This document shows, in pieces, positions 15,807 through 22,166 of a DNA stretch of 49,757 nt; within the stretch, counting starts at the first letter, position 1, and each line of letters opens with the position of its first letter. This DNA is from a virus, in IMG/VR virus record IMGVR_UViG_3300006875_000032, positions 1 through 49,757 of that record; one strand, written 5' to 3'. A program made the translations under genes and the position numbers. The notes under the pieces were generated by a model, which saw nothing but the letters and a program-made list of their open reading frames with translations, searched no databases and was not told the DNA's origin.

Positions 15807-16108
15807 GTGTTACCCCTTGCGCGGATGGTGGCAGCTAAATGGCTGCAGGTATTGGCGTGTTCCATCACGATGCCGTCCTCGTCATTAACTTGCAACGATA
15901 TGCTCGTGAAATTTTCCACCGCAACATCAAGCAGCGCTGCACATGCTTCACGCTCGGCAGCCACAGCATCTGCAATCAACTTATCAATGCGCGAGGCTTT
16001 GCGCAGCCGGCTTACATGGCCTTTGTCATAGCCGGTTTGTTTAACGATGTCCTTGATCCTTAAGGACTCGTCCTTGACCAGCGCTCTGACTTCAAAGTAT
16101 CGGTCCAT
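15803..16108 (-). CDS. HTH accessory protein with EREAC motif, 101 aa
   Basis: The N-terminal 45 residues contain a helix-turn-helix of regulator type: LRIKDIVKQTGYDKGHVSRL. The C-terminal half has DAVAAEREACAALLDVAVEN and ends in AATIRARG, the same module as in the gene after it. Start at ATG 16108 (TGATG junction with the membrane protein gene); the open frame upstream only overlaps that gene. It probably binds DNA, but its target is unknown. Confidence 0.7.
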   Translation of the reverse strand: MDRYFEVRALVKDESLRIKDIVKQTGYDKGHVSRLRKASRIDKLIADAVAAEREACAALLDVAVENFTSISLQVNDEDGIVMEHANTCSHLAATIRARGNT

Positions 16109-16275
16109 CAAAACACCCCAAACCAAACACCCGTGCCGTGGACACATCCCACTGGGAACACGATCGCCCCAGCAATCAGCAAAAACCACTTAGCGCCCTG
16201 GATTGAGACAATGACATGAGTAAGCCAAGCCAGGATTACCCAAGCTGTAAGTGCGAATCCAAGCATGCCTTCCAT
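16108..16275 (-). CDS. Small two-helix membrane protein, 55 aa
   Basis: ATG at 16275 with AGGGG six bases ahead; the TGA overlaps the next ATG. Two hydrophobic segments are plain: MLGFALTAWVILAWLTHVIV (about 4-23) and WFLLIAGAIVFPVGCVHGTG (about 30-49), ending VWFGVF. Proteins of this pattern are common near the start of phage early operons and sit in the inner membrane, with no proven job; superinfection exclusion is one possibility. It follows the Cro-like gene by 28 bases. Confidence 0.7.
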   Translation of the reverse strand: MEGMLGFALTAWVILAWLTHVIVSIQGAKWFLLIAGAIVFPVGCVHGTGVWFGVF

Positions 16276-16303
16276 TAATTTCCCCTAAGTCGATCATCGC
16301 GGT

Positions 16304-16507
16304 TCATAACCCGTGCTCTTTAATGATCTGGTCGTACTGGTACTTGCCCTTTGAGAGCATCTCGGACACTGACGCCAGCATCAAAAGCCGCTTGAGCGGT
16401 ACACGATTCGTTTTGCAGTAGTAATGCGCAGTGCTCGGTGCAACCCCTAACAGACGGGCCGCTGATCGCACGCCACCAACGGATTCAATAAGGTCTCGTA
16501 TGTTCAT
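16304..16507 (-). CDS. Cro-like helix-turn-helix regulator, 67 aa
   Basis: A compact DNA-binding protein: MNIRDLIESVGGVRSAARLL followed by GVAPSTAHYYCKTNRVPLKR gives a Cro/CI-type helix-turn-helix, and a helical tail LLMLASVSEMLSKGKYQYDQ follows. It is the first gene of the leftward operon and borders the divergent control region, the position of cro or a repressor. No ribosome site precedes the ATG, unlike its neighbours. A promoter-like TTGCAT-17-TATGCT upstream would start the mRNA at or next to the ATG, suggesting a leaderless message as for lambda cI from PRM. Whether it acts as repressor or Cro is not visible. Confidence 0.75.
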   Translation of the reverse strand: MNIRDLIESVGGVRSAARLLGVAPSTAHYYCKTNRVPLKRLLMLASVSEMLSKGKYQYDQIIKEHGL

Positions 16508-16617
16508 GGCGTTAGCATAATCGAACGTTTGCCATGATGCAACCCATAGATAAATAGGTTGACAGAGTGTTCGATACATGAAACACTTTAGACTTCGCAA
16601 ACCACGGAGCAAACCCT
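16508..16617 (+). promoter_or_regulatory. Divergent early control region
   Basis: 110 bases between leftward and rightward early operons. Leftward: TTGCAT (plus 16537-16542) and TATGCT (plus 16514-16519), 17 apart. Rightward: a perfect TTGACA at 16559-16564 but no good -10 at the right distance, so it may need activation. Likely operators: AGTGTT/AACACT arms at 16566-16587, and ATCGAAC (16520-16526) facing GTTCGAT (16569-16575). Each set overlaps a promoter element. GGAGCAAAC near 16606 is the ribosome site of the first rightward gene. Confidence 0.5.
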
Positions 16618-16788
16618 ATGGAAAATTCTGAATGGCAACAAGCAATGGAAGAACGAGAGCAAATGGTCGAAGAGGCCTTTACTCGAGCACGAGATGGCCA
16701 GGCCGATGCAAATGATTGGAGACTGATCGCCGCTGAACTTGGCTTACGAAACATTTTCAAAAAGGATGCAAATCATGTTGATCTCTGA
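16618..16788 (+). CDS. First rightward early protein, 56 aa
   Basis: ATG 16618 has GGAG (within GGAGCAAAC) at normal distance. The product is charged and helical: MENSEWQQAMEEREQMVEEA, then RARDGQADANDWRLIAAELG. Not recognised. It overlaps the start of the SSB-like gene by 14 bases, so the pair is probably translated together. As the first gene after the control region it may be regulatory, but there is no DNA-binding motif that I can see. Confidence 0.65.
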   Translation: MENSEWQQAMEEREQMVEEAFTRARDGQADANDWRLIAAELGLRNIFKKDANHVDL

Positions 16789-17398
16789 TAGCGGTAATGA
16801 CCGCGAATTCAAACTAGCCCCGGCAGGGGTTCATATGGCCATCTGCTACGGCGTGGTCGATTTAGGCACCCAGGGTTACACCTACCTTGGCGAGCAGAAA
16901 CAAGCCCGGCAATGCCGCATCATGTGGGAGTTACATGGCGAAGATGCTGATGGCCAGCCTTTAACCCTGGAAGACGGCAGGCCCTTATCCCTGAGCCAGC
17001 GTTACACCTTATCGCTTGCTGAGAAGGCCAAGCTTCGCAAGACGCTGATTTCATGGCGTGGCAGGGAATTCACCGCCCAGGAACTCAAAGGGTTCGACCT
17101 TCGTACCATCATCGGCGCACCTTGCATGCTGACCGTGACTCACGCAGTCAAGGGTGATAGGACCTTTGCCAATGTGGATACGGTTACCGCGGTGCCTGCA
17201 GCGCTGAAAAAGCTTGGCCTGCCTGAAATGGTCAACAAGAAGGTGTACTTCAGCTTTGGTTACTTCGAGCAGCACGAGTTTGATGCGCTGACCGATGGCC
17301 TGAAGAAGATCATCATGCAGTCACCCGAATGGGAAAACAGGCAACAGATCAAGCATGTGGCCAAGCTTGATGACGTTGATGATGACATCCCCTTCTGA
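16775..17398 (+). CDS. Phage single-stranded DNA-binding-type protein
   Basis: 207 residues from ATG 16775 (AGGA eight bases upstream). The N-terminal part is beta-rich, as in OB-fold proteins (APAGVHMAICYGVVDLGTQ, ARQCRIMWELHGE, GRPLSLSQRYTLSL, PCMLTVTHAVKG). The last residues are acidic and end DDVDDDIPF, almost identical to the C-terminal tip by which bacterial SSB recruits partner proteins. It is followed by nuclease and winged-helix genes, fitting a recombination/replication module. The tail is direct evidence; the fold is inferred. Confidence 0.8.
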   Translation: MLISDSGNDREFKLAPAGVHMAICYGVVDLGTQGYTYLGEQKQARQCRIMWELHGEDADGQPLTLEDGRPLSLSQRYTLSLAEKAKLRKTLISWRGREFTAQELKGFDLRTIIGAPCMLTVTHAVKGDRTFANVDTVTAVPAALKKLGLPEMVNKKVYFSFGYFEQHEFDALTDGLKKIIMQSPEWENRQQIKHVAKLDDVDDDIPF

Positions 17399-17400
17399 TC

Positions 17401-17634
17401 ATGAAAACAAAACAGCTAACCCAGAAGGCTGCCGCCGCCCAATCCGTTGAGAACAAACTTGCTGAACGGGTTTGGGTGTCAATTTGGTATGTCAATGGGG
17501 TCATGCTAGTGCCGCACTTCACAAAGCAGCATGTGTGGGTGTGGCCTGGCGGCCAACTTTTTACCCCTGCCGAACTCGTTGACATGGGCGGCAAGGAATC
17601 AACCACCTTACTTTGGTCAAGACATTGGCTTTAG
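17401..17634 (+). CDS. Unknown small protein, 77 aa
   Basis: Not recognised. A basic N-terminus (MKTKQLTQKAAAAQSVENKL) precedes an aromatic beta-rich stretch RVWVSIWYVNGVMLVPHFTK and QHVWVWPGGQLFTPAELVD. It begins two bases after the SSB-like stop with no strong ribosome site of its own, so coupling is likely. The end overlaps nothing, and GGAG for the next gene follows at once. Confidence 0.65.
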   Translation: MKTKQLTQKAAAAQSVENKLAERVWVSIWYVNGVMLVPHFTKQHVWVWPGGQLFTPAELVDMGGKESTTLLWSRHWL

Positions 17635-17642
17635 GAGAAAAC

Positions 17643-17927
17643 ATGAAGAGGACGGCGAAACAAAGAGAGCGTATCAGCATGGGCATGAGGAATTCTTGGC
17701 TCAAGCGCAAGCACGACAAACTCAAAGCACAACTCGAAAGCGCTAATTTTTCCATTGAGGAAATCCCGCCAACAGATCAAAAGGACGTTGCAGCCGAGTA
17801 TGACTTCCTGCTGGCCCCTAATGGCGCAAGAGTCTTTGTGAAGCGCATTCACGATATGCAAATGCACGGGTTCCTGTTAGCAGCAGGCATCAAGATTCGG
17901 GCGGTATCAAGCCATGAAACAACTTGA
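17643..17927 (+). CDS. Unknown basic protein, 94 aa
   Basis: Starts at ATG 17643, just after AGGAGAAAAC. The first 40 residues are strongly basic and helical (MKRTAKQRERISMGMRNSWL, KRKHDKLKAQLESA), suggesting nucleic acid contact. The second half is RVFVKRIHDMQMHGFLLAAG. Not recognised as a family. It overlaps the next gene by 14 bases. Confidence 0.65.
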   Translation: MKRTAKQRERISMGMRNSWLKRKHDKLKAQLESANFSIEEIPPTDQKDVAAEYDFLLAPNGARVFVKRIHDMQMHGFLLAAGIKIRAVSSHETT

Positions 17928-18243
17928 ATTTCCAGAACTTGTGGAGTTTGGCACGGACCCTAAGCTTTTGGTCCGTAGAGATGACCCTGATACGAGTCAT
18001 GCGGCAGCCTATGCGGTTAAGAGTGGCGAGCTTGAAAAGCTTGTTTACGAGACGATCAAACGCTTTGCTGATGGCTGCACACAAGATGATGTCTTGGCAC
18101 TCAATCCAACGAAGCCCTACTCATCAATAACCGCAAGGTTTCGAGCGCTGCTTGATAAGGGTTTCATTGAGGATACAGGCCAACGTAAACCTGGCCGATC
18201 AGGGAAACCGCAACGCATCGTAAAGGTGAAGGTATGGAAATAA
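17914..18243 (+). CDS. Winged-helix DNA-binding protein, 109 aa
   Basis: Carries a clear winged-helix pattern: DDPDTSHAAAYAVKSGELEK, VYETIKRFADGCTQDDVLAL, a recognition helix YSSITARFRALLDKGFIEDT and a wing QRKPGRSGKPQRIVKV. Similar proteins are common in phage early regions beside recombination genes and probably act as regulators or replication accessories. It overlaps both neighbours by 10-14 bases. Confidence 0.8.
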   Translation: MKQLEFPELVEFGTDPKLLVRRDDPDTSHAAAYAVKSGELEKLVYETIKRFADGCTQDDVLALNPTKPYSSITARFRALLDKGFIEDTGQRKPGRSGKPQRIVKVKVWK

Positions 18244-18977
18244 AAGAACGCCCTTCCGATTCTGGACACTGGTATACCCGTACCGGCGAGCCGATGTACC
18301 AGGTTAAATCCAATGCTGGCCACCTGCGCAATACAACGCTCAGAGACGCTCGCAAGTATGACCTAGTACCTTCAGTCACCACCATCCTCAATTGCGCCGC
18401 CAAGCCCGGTTTAGAGGCCTGGAAACAGCAACAGATCTTGCTTGCATCACTGACCCTTCCAAAGCGTGATGATGAGTCGCTGGACGCCTACGCTGACCGA
18501 GTCTTAAAGGACAGCAAAGAGCAGGCCTCAGAAGCTCGAGATCTTGGTACTGCAATCCATGCCAAGGTTCAAAGTGCCTTTGAAGGCGGGCCACCGAATG
18601 AGTCTTATCTCGCTGTGAAGCAGGTGCTTGATCAGGCCTACGGTAAGCAGGATTGGATCAGTGAGAAGTCCTTCTCACACCCACAAGGATTTGGTGGCAA
18701 ATGTGACCTTCACTGCAAAGCAGCGGTCATTGACATCAAGACCAAAGCCTTTGGCCCTAAGGATGATCCGCAAGGGTTTGATGAGCACTTGATGCAACTG
18801 GCGGCCTATCGATCGGGATTGATACTTCCTGATGCGGCTTGTGCCAATATTTTTGTGAGCACAACCCACTCAGGATTGGTATCGCTCTTTGAGTGGACTA
18901 AAGCTGATGTTGAGCGCGGCTGGTTAATGTTTGAATCGCTTTTGAAGTTTTGGCAGGCCAAAAATAATTATCAGTAG
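18234..18977 (+). CDS. PD-(D/E)XK nuclease, RecB/Cas4-like
   Basis: 247 residues. The catalytic core is visible: an early ARDLGTAIHAKVQSAFEGG helix with the family's histidine, GFGGKCDLHC then AAVIDIKTKA (the D...DxK metal-binding motif), and DEHLMQLAAYRSG (the motif with conserved Gln-xxx-Tyr). This is the arrangement of phage exonucleases that resect DNA ends for recombination. With the SSB-like protein upstream and the RusA and Ref-like genes in the other arm it makes a recombination set. There is no Cys cluster of the Cas4 type. Confidence 0.85.
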   Translation: MEIKERPSDSGHWYTRTGEPMYQVKSNAGHLRNTTLRDARKYDLVPSVTTILNCAAKPGLEAWKQQQILLASLTLPKRDDESLDAYADRVLKDSKEQASEARDLGTAIHAKVQSAFEGGPPNESYLAVKQVLDQAYGKQDWISEKSFSHPQGFGGKCDLHCKAAVIDIKTKAFGPKDDPQGFDEHLMQLAAYRSGLILPDAACANIFVSTTHSGLVSLFEWTKADVERGWLMFESLLKFWQAKNNYQ

Positions 18978-19019
18978 GATGAGTGGTAGCTCCTGGGTGG
19001 ATGAATGGTTGGATAGGCT

Positions 19020-19048
19020 TTGACAAGTGGATTAAAAAAGCCTAAGAT
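19020..19048 (+). promoter_or_regulatory. sigma70-like promoter inside the rightward early operon
   Basis: Perfect TTGACA (19020-19025), 17-base spacer, TAAGAT (19043-19048). It lies in the only sizeable gap (18978-19095) of this operon and would start transcripts near 19055, exactly at an inverted repeat. Confidence 0.7.
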
Positions 19049-19053
19049 TCATC

Positions 19054-19071
19054 CATAGCAAGTTCGCTATG
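19054..19071 (+). promoter_or_regulatory. Inverted repeat at transcript start
   Basis: CATAGC and GCTATG flank AAGTTC. The repeat begins about six bases after the -10 box, so it is either an operator at the start site or a hairpin at the 5' end of the mRNA. GGAGCAAAC for the next gene follows. Confidence 0.5.
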
Positions 19072-19095
19072 TAAGCAAACCCAGGAGCAAACCAA

Positions 19096-19389
19096 ATGCA
19101 AAACGACATCGCAAACATCACCGCAGCATCAGTTGACCAACTCGGTGCTCTCTTAGCCCAGATCGCAGATCTGACCAAGCAGGCTGACGCAATCAAAGAC
19201 GCCATCAAAGACAGCGCTTCTGCTGGTGGCTCAAAGTCCATCGAAGGTTCACTCTTCAAAGCCACTTACGTTGAGACTAACCGCTCGACGTTTGACAAGG
19301 ACGCCTTCATTAAGGCTTTCGGTGCCGAGGCTTACGCCAAATTCCAGAAGACCACCGCAGTCTTCTCAGTCAAAGTTACCAGCCGCTAA
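19096..19389 (+). CDS. Early coiled-coil protein, 97 aa
   Basis: The N-terminal half is a heptad-like helix (VDQLGALLAQIADLTKQADA, IKDAIKD) followed by a beta-rich half with IEGSLFKATYVETNRSTFDK and FQKTTAVFSVKVTSR. I have seen this arrangement in many uncharacterised phage early proteins. It has its own promoter at 19020-19048 and a GGAGCAAAC ribosome site, so it is probably expressed strongly. Function unknown. Confidence 0.75.
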   Translation: MQNDIANITAASVDQLGALLAQIADLTKQADAIKDAIKDSASAGGSKSIEGSLFKATYVETNRSTFDKDAFIKAFGAEAYAKFQKTTAVFSVKVTSR

Positions 19390-19402
19390 TCAGGGGGCCA
19401 GC

Positions 19403-19603
19403 ATGAAGACACTCAACAACCTGCTGGCCACCCGCCCTTGGGTGGCATTCATCGATGATGAGCGCAGTGAAGGCAACAGCATCATCGTAACGCTAGCTGA
19501 GGGCTGGTACTTCGCTGACGAGACCGACTGTGGTGTACGCGGGTTTGACGCCGTCAGCGAGGTCAAGCGCGACACATCACGCAAAGCTGTAATCCAACGA
19601 TAA
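19403..19603 (+). CDS. Unknown small protein, 66 aa
   Basis: Begins at ATG 19403 after AGGGGGCC. It reads MKTLNNLLATRPWVAFIDDE, then SIIVTLAEGWYFADETDCGV and a basic end. A small alpha/beta protein that I do not recognise. A longer frame in the same phase starts inside the previous gene, but that part only shadows it. Confidence 0.65.
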   Translation: MKTLNNLLATRPWVAFIDDERSEGNSIIVTLAEGWYFADETDCGVRGFDAVSEVKRDTSRKAVIQR

Positions 19604-19609
19604 ACAACT

Positions 19610-19624
19610 GGGGGCCTAGCCCCC
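19610..19624 (+). promoter_or_regulatory. Short G-C hairpin before a ribosome site
   Basis: GGGGGC, loop CTA, GCCCCC, followed three to four bases later by GGAGG and the next ATG. There is no T run, so it is not a terminator. It matches the position and form of the hairpin at 11277-11290. Confidence 0.45.
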
Positions 19625-19635
19625 TCGGAGGACAC

Positions 19636-19845
19636 ATGTACAAGCTAATTGAATCTGACAAATACGATCTGCGTATGCAGGTCTGCAATGTGGTCGAGAG
19701 GGTCAACGATCTGAGCCGCGCCTTGGCAAGTGAGTACCAAGATCTTGATGGCTATCAACTCGACGCCTTCGCTCGCTTGCAAAAAGAAATGGAAGAGCTT
19801 GAGTCAATGTTCAAGCACATCAAATCACGGAGGAAAGCAGCATGA
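19636..19845 (+). CDS. Small helical protein, 69 aa
   Basis: Ribosome site GGAGG lies six bases before the ATG. The sequence is helical and charged: LRMQVCNVVERVNDLSRALA, then LDAFARLQKEMEELESMFKH and a basic tail KSRRKAA. Not recognised. Its stop overlaps the next ATG by four bases. Confidence 0.65.
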   Translation: MYKLIESDKYDLRMQVCNVVERVNDLSRALASEYQDLDGYQLDAFARLQKEMEELESMFKHIKSRRKAA

Positions 19846-20042
19846 TTCCTGGATCACGCGTGAAGACACCTCGAGGGCTTGGCATCCTTGAGCACATCCA
19901 ACCCGACGGGACCTGCGCAGTCCGATTGATCAATGACAGTGAGTGGCCATTTCCCGAGTGGATTTACCTGCAACGCAATCAAGTCAAGCTGGCATTCAAA
20001 CCCAAACCTGACCTGTCAACTTATGAGGAGGCGCCCTTTTGA
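19842..20042 (+). CDS. Small beta-rich protein, 66 aa
   Basis: MIPGSRVKTPRGLGILEHIQ followed by GTCAVRLINDSEWPFPEWIY resembles short SH3-like or KOW-type barrels (opening 'GSRVKTPRG.G.', then strands), a common small phage fold. The end is polar (KPKPDLSTYEEAPF). A nucleic-acid or protein contact role is possible but unproven. Coupled to neighbours by ATGA and TGATG overlaps. Confidence 0.65.
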   Translation: MIPGSRVKTPRGLGILEHIQPDGTCAVRLINDSEWPFPEWIYLQRNQVKLAFKPKPDLSTYEEAPF

Positions 20043-20356
20043 TGCACTGCATATCAATCCATTGGAGTGATGAGGAAGACAAGACAATCATTCGGTATTC
20101 AAAAAATTTTATAGCTGAGCATTATGTTACCCGGCTTGATATTTTGAAGGATGCCTTGCATGACCTGGAAGTTGAATACGAAAAAATTTATATAGAAGGA
20201 TACGGAACAGATGACACAGATTTATTTACAGCACCTGGGTATTTGCCCGATCAGCAAGTTTCAGACGAGCAAGCTAAAGCCAGTGACAAAACGCCCGTAC
20301 AAATTCGGCGTCTCAGCCTTGTACAGCCCACCGGCAAAAAACCATTACAGCCATGA
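20042..20356 (+). CDS. Unknown early protein, 104 aa
   Basis: Starts at ATG 20042 in a TGATG junction, with GGAGG 9 bases before. The first 60 residues are protein-like (MHCISIHWSDEEDKTIIRYS, FIAEHYVTRLDILKDALHDL); the rest is polar. It shares 146 bases with the next gene in another frame, an unusually long overlap, so either its C-terminus or the neighbour's N-terminus may be dispensable. Local base use is A/T-richer than around it. Confidence 0.55.
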   Translation: MHCISIHWSDEEDKTIIRYSKNFIAEHYVTRLDILKDALHDLEVEYEKIYIEGYGTDDTDLFTAPGYLPDQQVSDEQAKASDKTPVQIRRLSLVQPTGKKPLQP

Positions 20357-20504
20357 TCAGGACTGGGTTTATGACCTGATGGTACTTGACCGCACACCGT
20401 ATCAAATGATTCGCTACAAGGGCCTGCAGTGGCTGATGTATGCCCTGTTTGCTTGTGCCTTCATCTTTTTTGCTAATGGTATTGCACAGTGGGCGGTTCG
20501 ATGA
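20211..20504 (+). CDS. Single-pass membrane protein, up to 97 aa
   Basis: The C-terminal 25 residues WLMYALFACAFIFFANGIAQ form one hydrophobic segment, preceded by YQMIRYKGLQ. The start is uncertain: ATG 20211 has AAGGA about ten bases ahead but lies inside the previous gene; ATG 20379 (41 residues) would avoid most overlap. It is followed by a second one-pass membrane protein in a CGATGATT junction, suggesting a membrane pair. Confidence 0.5.
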   Translation: MTQIYLQHLGICPISKFQTSKLKPVTKRPYKFGVSALYSPPAKNHYSHDQDWVYDLMVLDRTPYQMIRYKGLQWLMYALFACAFIFFANGIAQWAVR

Positions 20505-20608
20505 TTGATCTTATTGACTGGCTTGTCACGATGTTTGGTGTCGGTTCGATTGGACTGATTGTGTTTTTAATTTACATACTTTGGAGCATGCCTTATGGCG
20601 AAGAATGA
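20501..20608 (+). CDS. Tiny membrane protein, 35 aa
   Basis: The ATG overlaps the stop of the gene before it. It reads MIDLIDWLVTMFGVGSIGLI followed by VFLIYILWSMPYGEE: one membrane helix with short ends. It overlaps the start of the next gene by 14 bases and carries that gene's GGAG site. Function unknown; the tight overlaps and clear membrane segment support it. Confidence 0.5.
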   Translation: MIDLIDWLVTMFGVGSIGLIVFLIYILWSMPYGEE

Positions 20609-20804
20609 TGATCGATTGATGCTGATTGCTACAGCGCTTAACGGGATCTTATCTCGCGGCATAGACCATTACAAAGATGGACCCTTTGAATTGGATACCC
20701 CTGACCGTATTGCACGGCTGGCAATCCGTATTGCAGACGCAACCCTGGAGCAAATGAATGAAAGACTACCAAGACCCCGAAGTGCAGATTCAAGTGCTGA
20801 TTGA
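20595..20804 (+). CDS. Small helical protein, 69 aa
   Basis: ATG 20595 with GGAG nine bases before. Sequence: MAKNDDRLMLIATALNGILS, then TPDRIARLAIRIADATLEQM and a polar tail. Not recognised. Overlaps the next gene by 47 bases, which starts from GGAG within it. Confidence 0.6.
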   Translation: MAKNDDRLMLIATALNGILSRGIDHYKDGPFELDTPDRIARLAIRIADATLEQMNERLPRPRSADSSAD

Positions 20805-20931
20805 GTACATGATGGTCATGATCGCTAGGCGTGACTGGCATGGCGTCAGTGATGCGGCTAATGACATCCGTGAACTCGAGGCAGAACAAGACGGTCCAAG
20901 CTTCCTAAGACGCACTCAGGAGCACGCATGA
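20758..20931 (+). CDS. Small protein with DWHGVSDAANDIREL motif, 57 aa
   Basis: ATG 20758 has GGAG eight bases upstream. The product reads MKDYQDPEVQIQVLIEYMMV and then ARRDWHGVSDAANDIRELEA. I recognise the DWHGV.DAANDIRE pattern as a recurrent small phage protein, function unknown. It ends in an ATGA overlap with the next gene. Confidence 0.65.
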   Translation: MKDYQDPEVQIQVLIEYMMVMIARRDWHGVSDAANDIRELEAEQDGPSFLRRTQEHA

Positions 20932-21080
20932 ATAAAGAGGACTTAGAGCTTGTTCTGCGCGTTTTACAGCGTGGCACATCACTTACATACATCGATGAGA
21001 TTGACGAGCGCAAAAAGGCCATAGAGGCCGTTAAAAAGGCTTTGTCGCTCTATCAGATCTTAATGGAGGATCAAGCATGA
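20928..21080 (+). CDS. Small helical protein, 50 aa
   Basis: Sits exactly between two ATGA overlaps. It reads MNKEDLELVLRVLQRGTSLT then IDEIDERKKAIEAVKKALSL, an all-helical charged protein. The ribosome site of the next gene (GGAGG) is within its last codons. Function unknown. Confidence 0.6.
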   Translation: MNKEDLELVLRVLQRGTSLTYIDEIDERKKAIEAVKKALSLYQILMEDQA

Positions 21081-21562
21081 ACATCCTTGACTTACTTGAT
21101 GAAGTGGCAACTGAAACCAAGAAGGAAGACTTGCAAGAGGCCTGGGATCGGTGTCTGTTAAGAAACCACTTGAGCAATGCCAACATGGGCAAATTGATAA
21201 GTTGGTTTTGCACAGAACACGATTTGAACTGGGTGCAGTTTAATGAACTTAAACGTGTTCCTAAGTACGAGTACCAGGTTTTTTGCCATACATCACGTTA
21301 TCTCGCGGCCTACCTTCCTAAGATCTGGGAATTGCTGATGGCAGAAAAAACCCACGAAGAGATCCTTGCTTATCTCAAACGATTCAATGTTCGCACGTTG
21401 GACAAACCCATCGATTTGAAAAAGGCGGCTAAGGAAGCCAAAGAACGGCAGCAAGACACGTTGAAAGACAAGCGGAATGTGCTTGAGCAAAAATCACGCT
21501 TTGGTCAACGGCTGCGTGCTAGTAAAGCCAATTGGAACACGGTCAAAGCAGTCCGGTCATGA
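21077..21562 (+). CDS. Unknown helical protein, 161 aa
   Basis: Helical and strongly basic at the C-terminus (LKKAAKEAKERQQDTLKDKR, FGQRLRASKANW). The middle has WFCTEHDLNWVQFNELKRVP and YLPKIWELLMAEKTHEEILA. No family recognised. Placed just before a helix-turn-helix gene with which it overlaps by four bases. The basic tail suggests DNA or RNA binding. Confidence 0.65.
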   Translation: MNILDLLDEVATETKKEDLQEAWDRCLLRNHLSNANMGKLISWFCTEHDLNWVQFNELKRVPKYEYQVFCHTSRYLAAYLPKIWELLMAEKTHEEILAYLKRFNVRTLDKPIDLKKAAKEAKERQQDTLKDKRNVLEQKSRFGQRLRASKANWNTVKAVRS

Positions 21563-21891
21563 TCAAGATCAATGAACTGCTGTACGCACGGATGATCAAG
21601 ATGCTGATGGATGGCTGCACTGCGTACAACATCTGCGATGAGACGGGCCTGCATGTGGTAACGGTCCAGTCTTATCTCAGAGCCTTACACAAGGAAGGTG
21701 TCATTCACATCACGGGCTGGGTGAAGAACTCCCGCGGTGTGGATGCCACGCACATTTACAAGCTTGGTATCGGTGAGGACAAGCCACGATCAAAGATGAC
21801 ACGGGCTGAGATTGCCAAACGGTATCGATTCAGACAACGGTTACGCGCACGCATAGAGCGTGAGCGGATTGCTTTAGGGGTAAGACCATGA
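21559..21891 (+). CDS. Helix-turn-helix protein, 110 aa
   Basis: A helix-turn-helix is clear in the N-terminal half: MLMDGCTAYNICDETGLHVV followed by TVQSYLRALHKEGVIHITGW (recognition helix and wing-like strands). The C-terminus is basic and helical (AEIAKRYRFRQRLRARIERE). Probably a transcription regulator acting in the middle of infection. Start at the ATGA overlap, 21559. Confidence 0.7.
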   Translation: MIKINELLYARMIKMLMDGCTAYNICDETGLHVVTVQSYLRALHKEGVIHITGWVKNSRGVDATHIYKLGIGEDKPRSKMTRAEIAKRYRFRQRLRARIERERIALGVRP

Positions 21892-22166
21892 GTGGTGATC
21901 ACAATCAATTTCAAAAGGGCAAGTCATACGTTGACGAGCCAGTAGCCTGGATGCACACAACCGGAACAGGGCATGTGTACTTCCGCAAAAAGCCACAGGA
22001 CAAGGTTTTTAATCCACAGCCTGTGTACACCTCACCAAAGCGTGAATGGGTTGGACTGACGGATGGGGAGATTGACATACTGTCATGCGAGACTGTTAAA
22101 GGTGATAAATCAGTCAACTGGCTATGTAAAGTCCTTGAAGCCAAGCTAAAGGAGCGCAACACATGA
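21888..22166 (+). CDS. Accessory protein with REWVGLTD module, 92 aa
   Basis: The front half (EPVAWMHTTGTGHVYFRKKP, then FNPQPVYTSPKREWVGLTDG) is a phage mosaic module met in many unrelated accessory proteins; the end is a helix VNWLCKVLEAKLKERNT. The DNA for PKREWVGLTD is repeated exactly in the gene two positions downstream. No function is known for the module. Confidence 0.7.
   Translation: MSGDHNQFQKGKSYVDEPVAWMHTTGTGHVYFRKKPQDKVFNPQPVYTSPKREWVGLTDGEIDILSCETVKGDKSVNWLCKVLEAKLKERNT
22033..22065 (+). repeat. 33-base direct repeat, copy 1
   Basis: Identical over 33 bases to 22651-22683. Both copies are in frame and encode PKREWVGLTD in different genes, 618 bases apart. Confidence 0.9.

Noticed and set aside
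18979-19023. 14-codon frame (MSGSSWVDEWLDRL) before the internal promoter
   Set aside because: Only a weak AGG lies upstream and the frame ends within the -35 box; not enough evidence.
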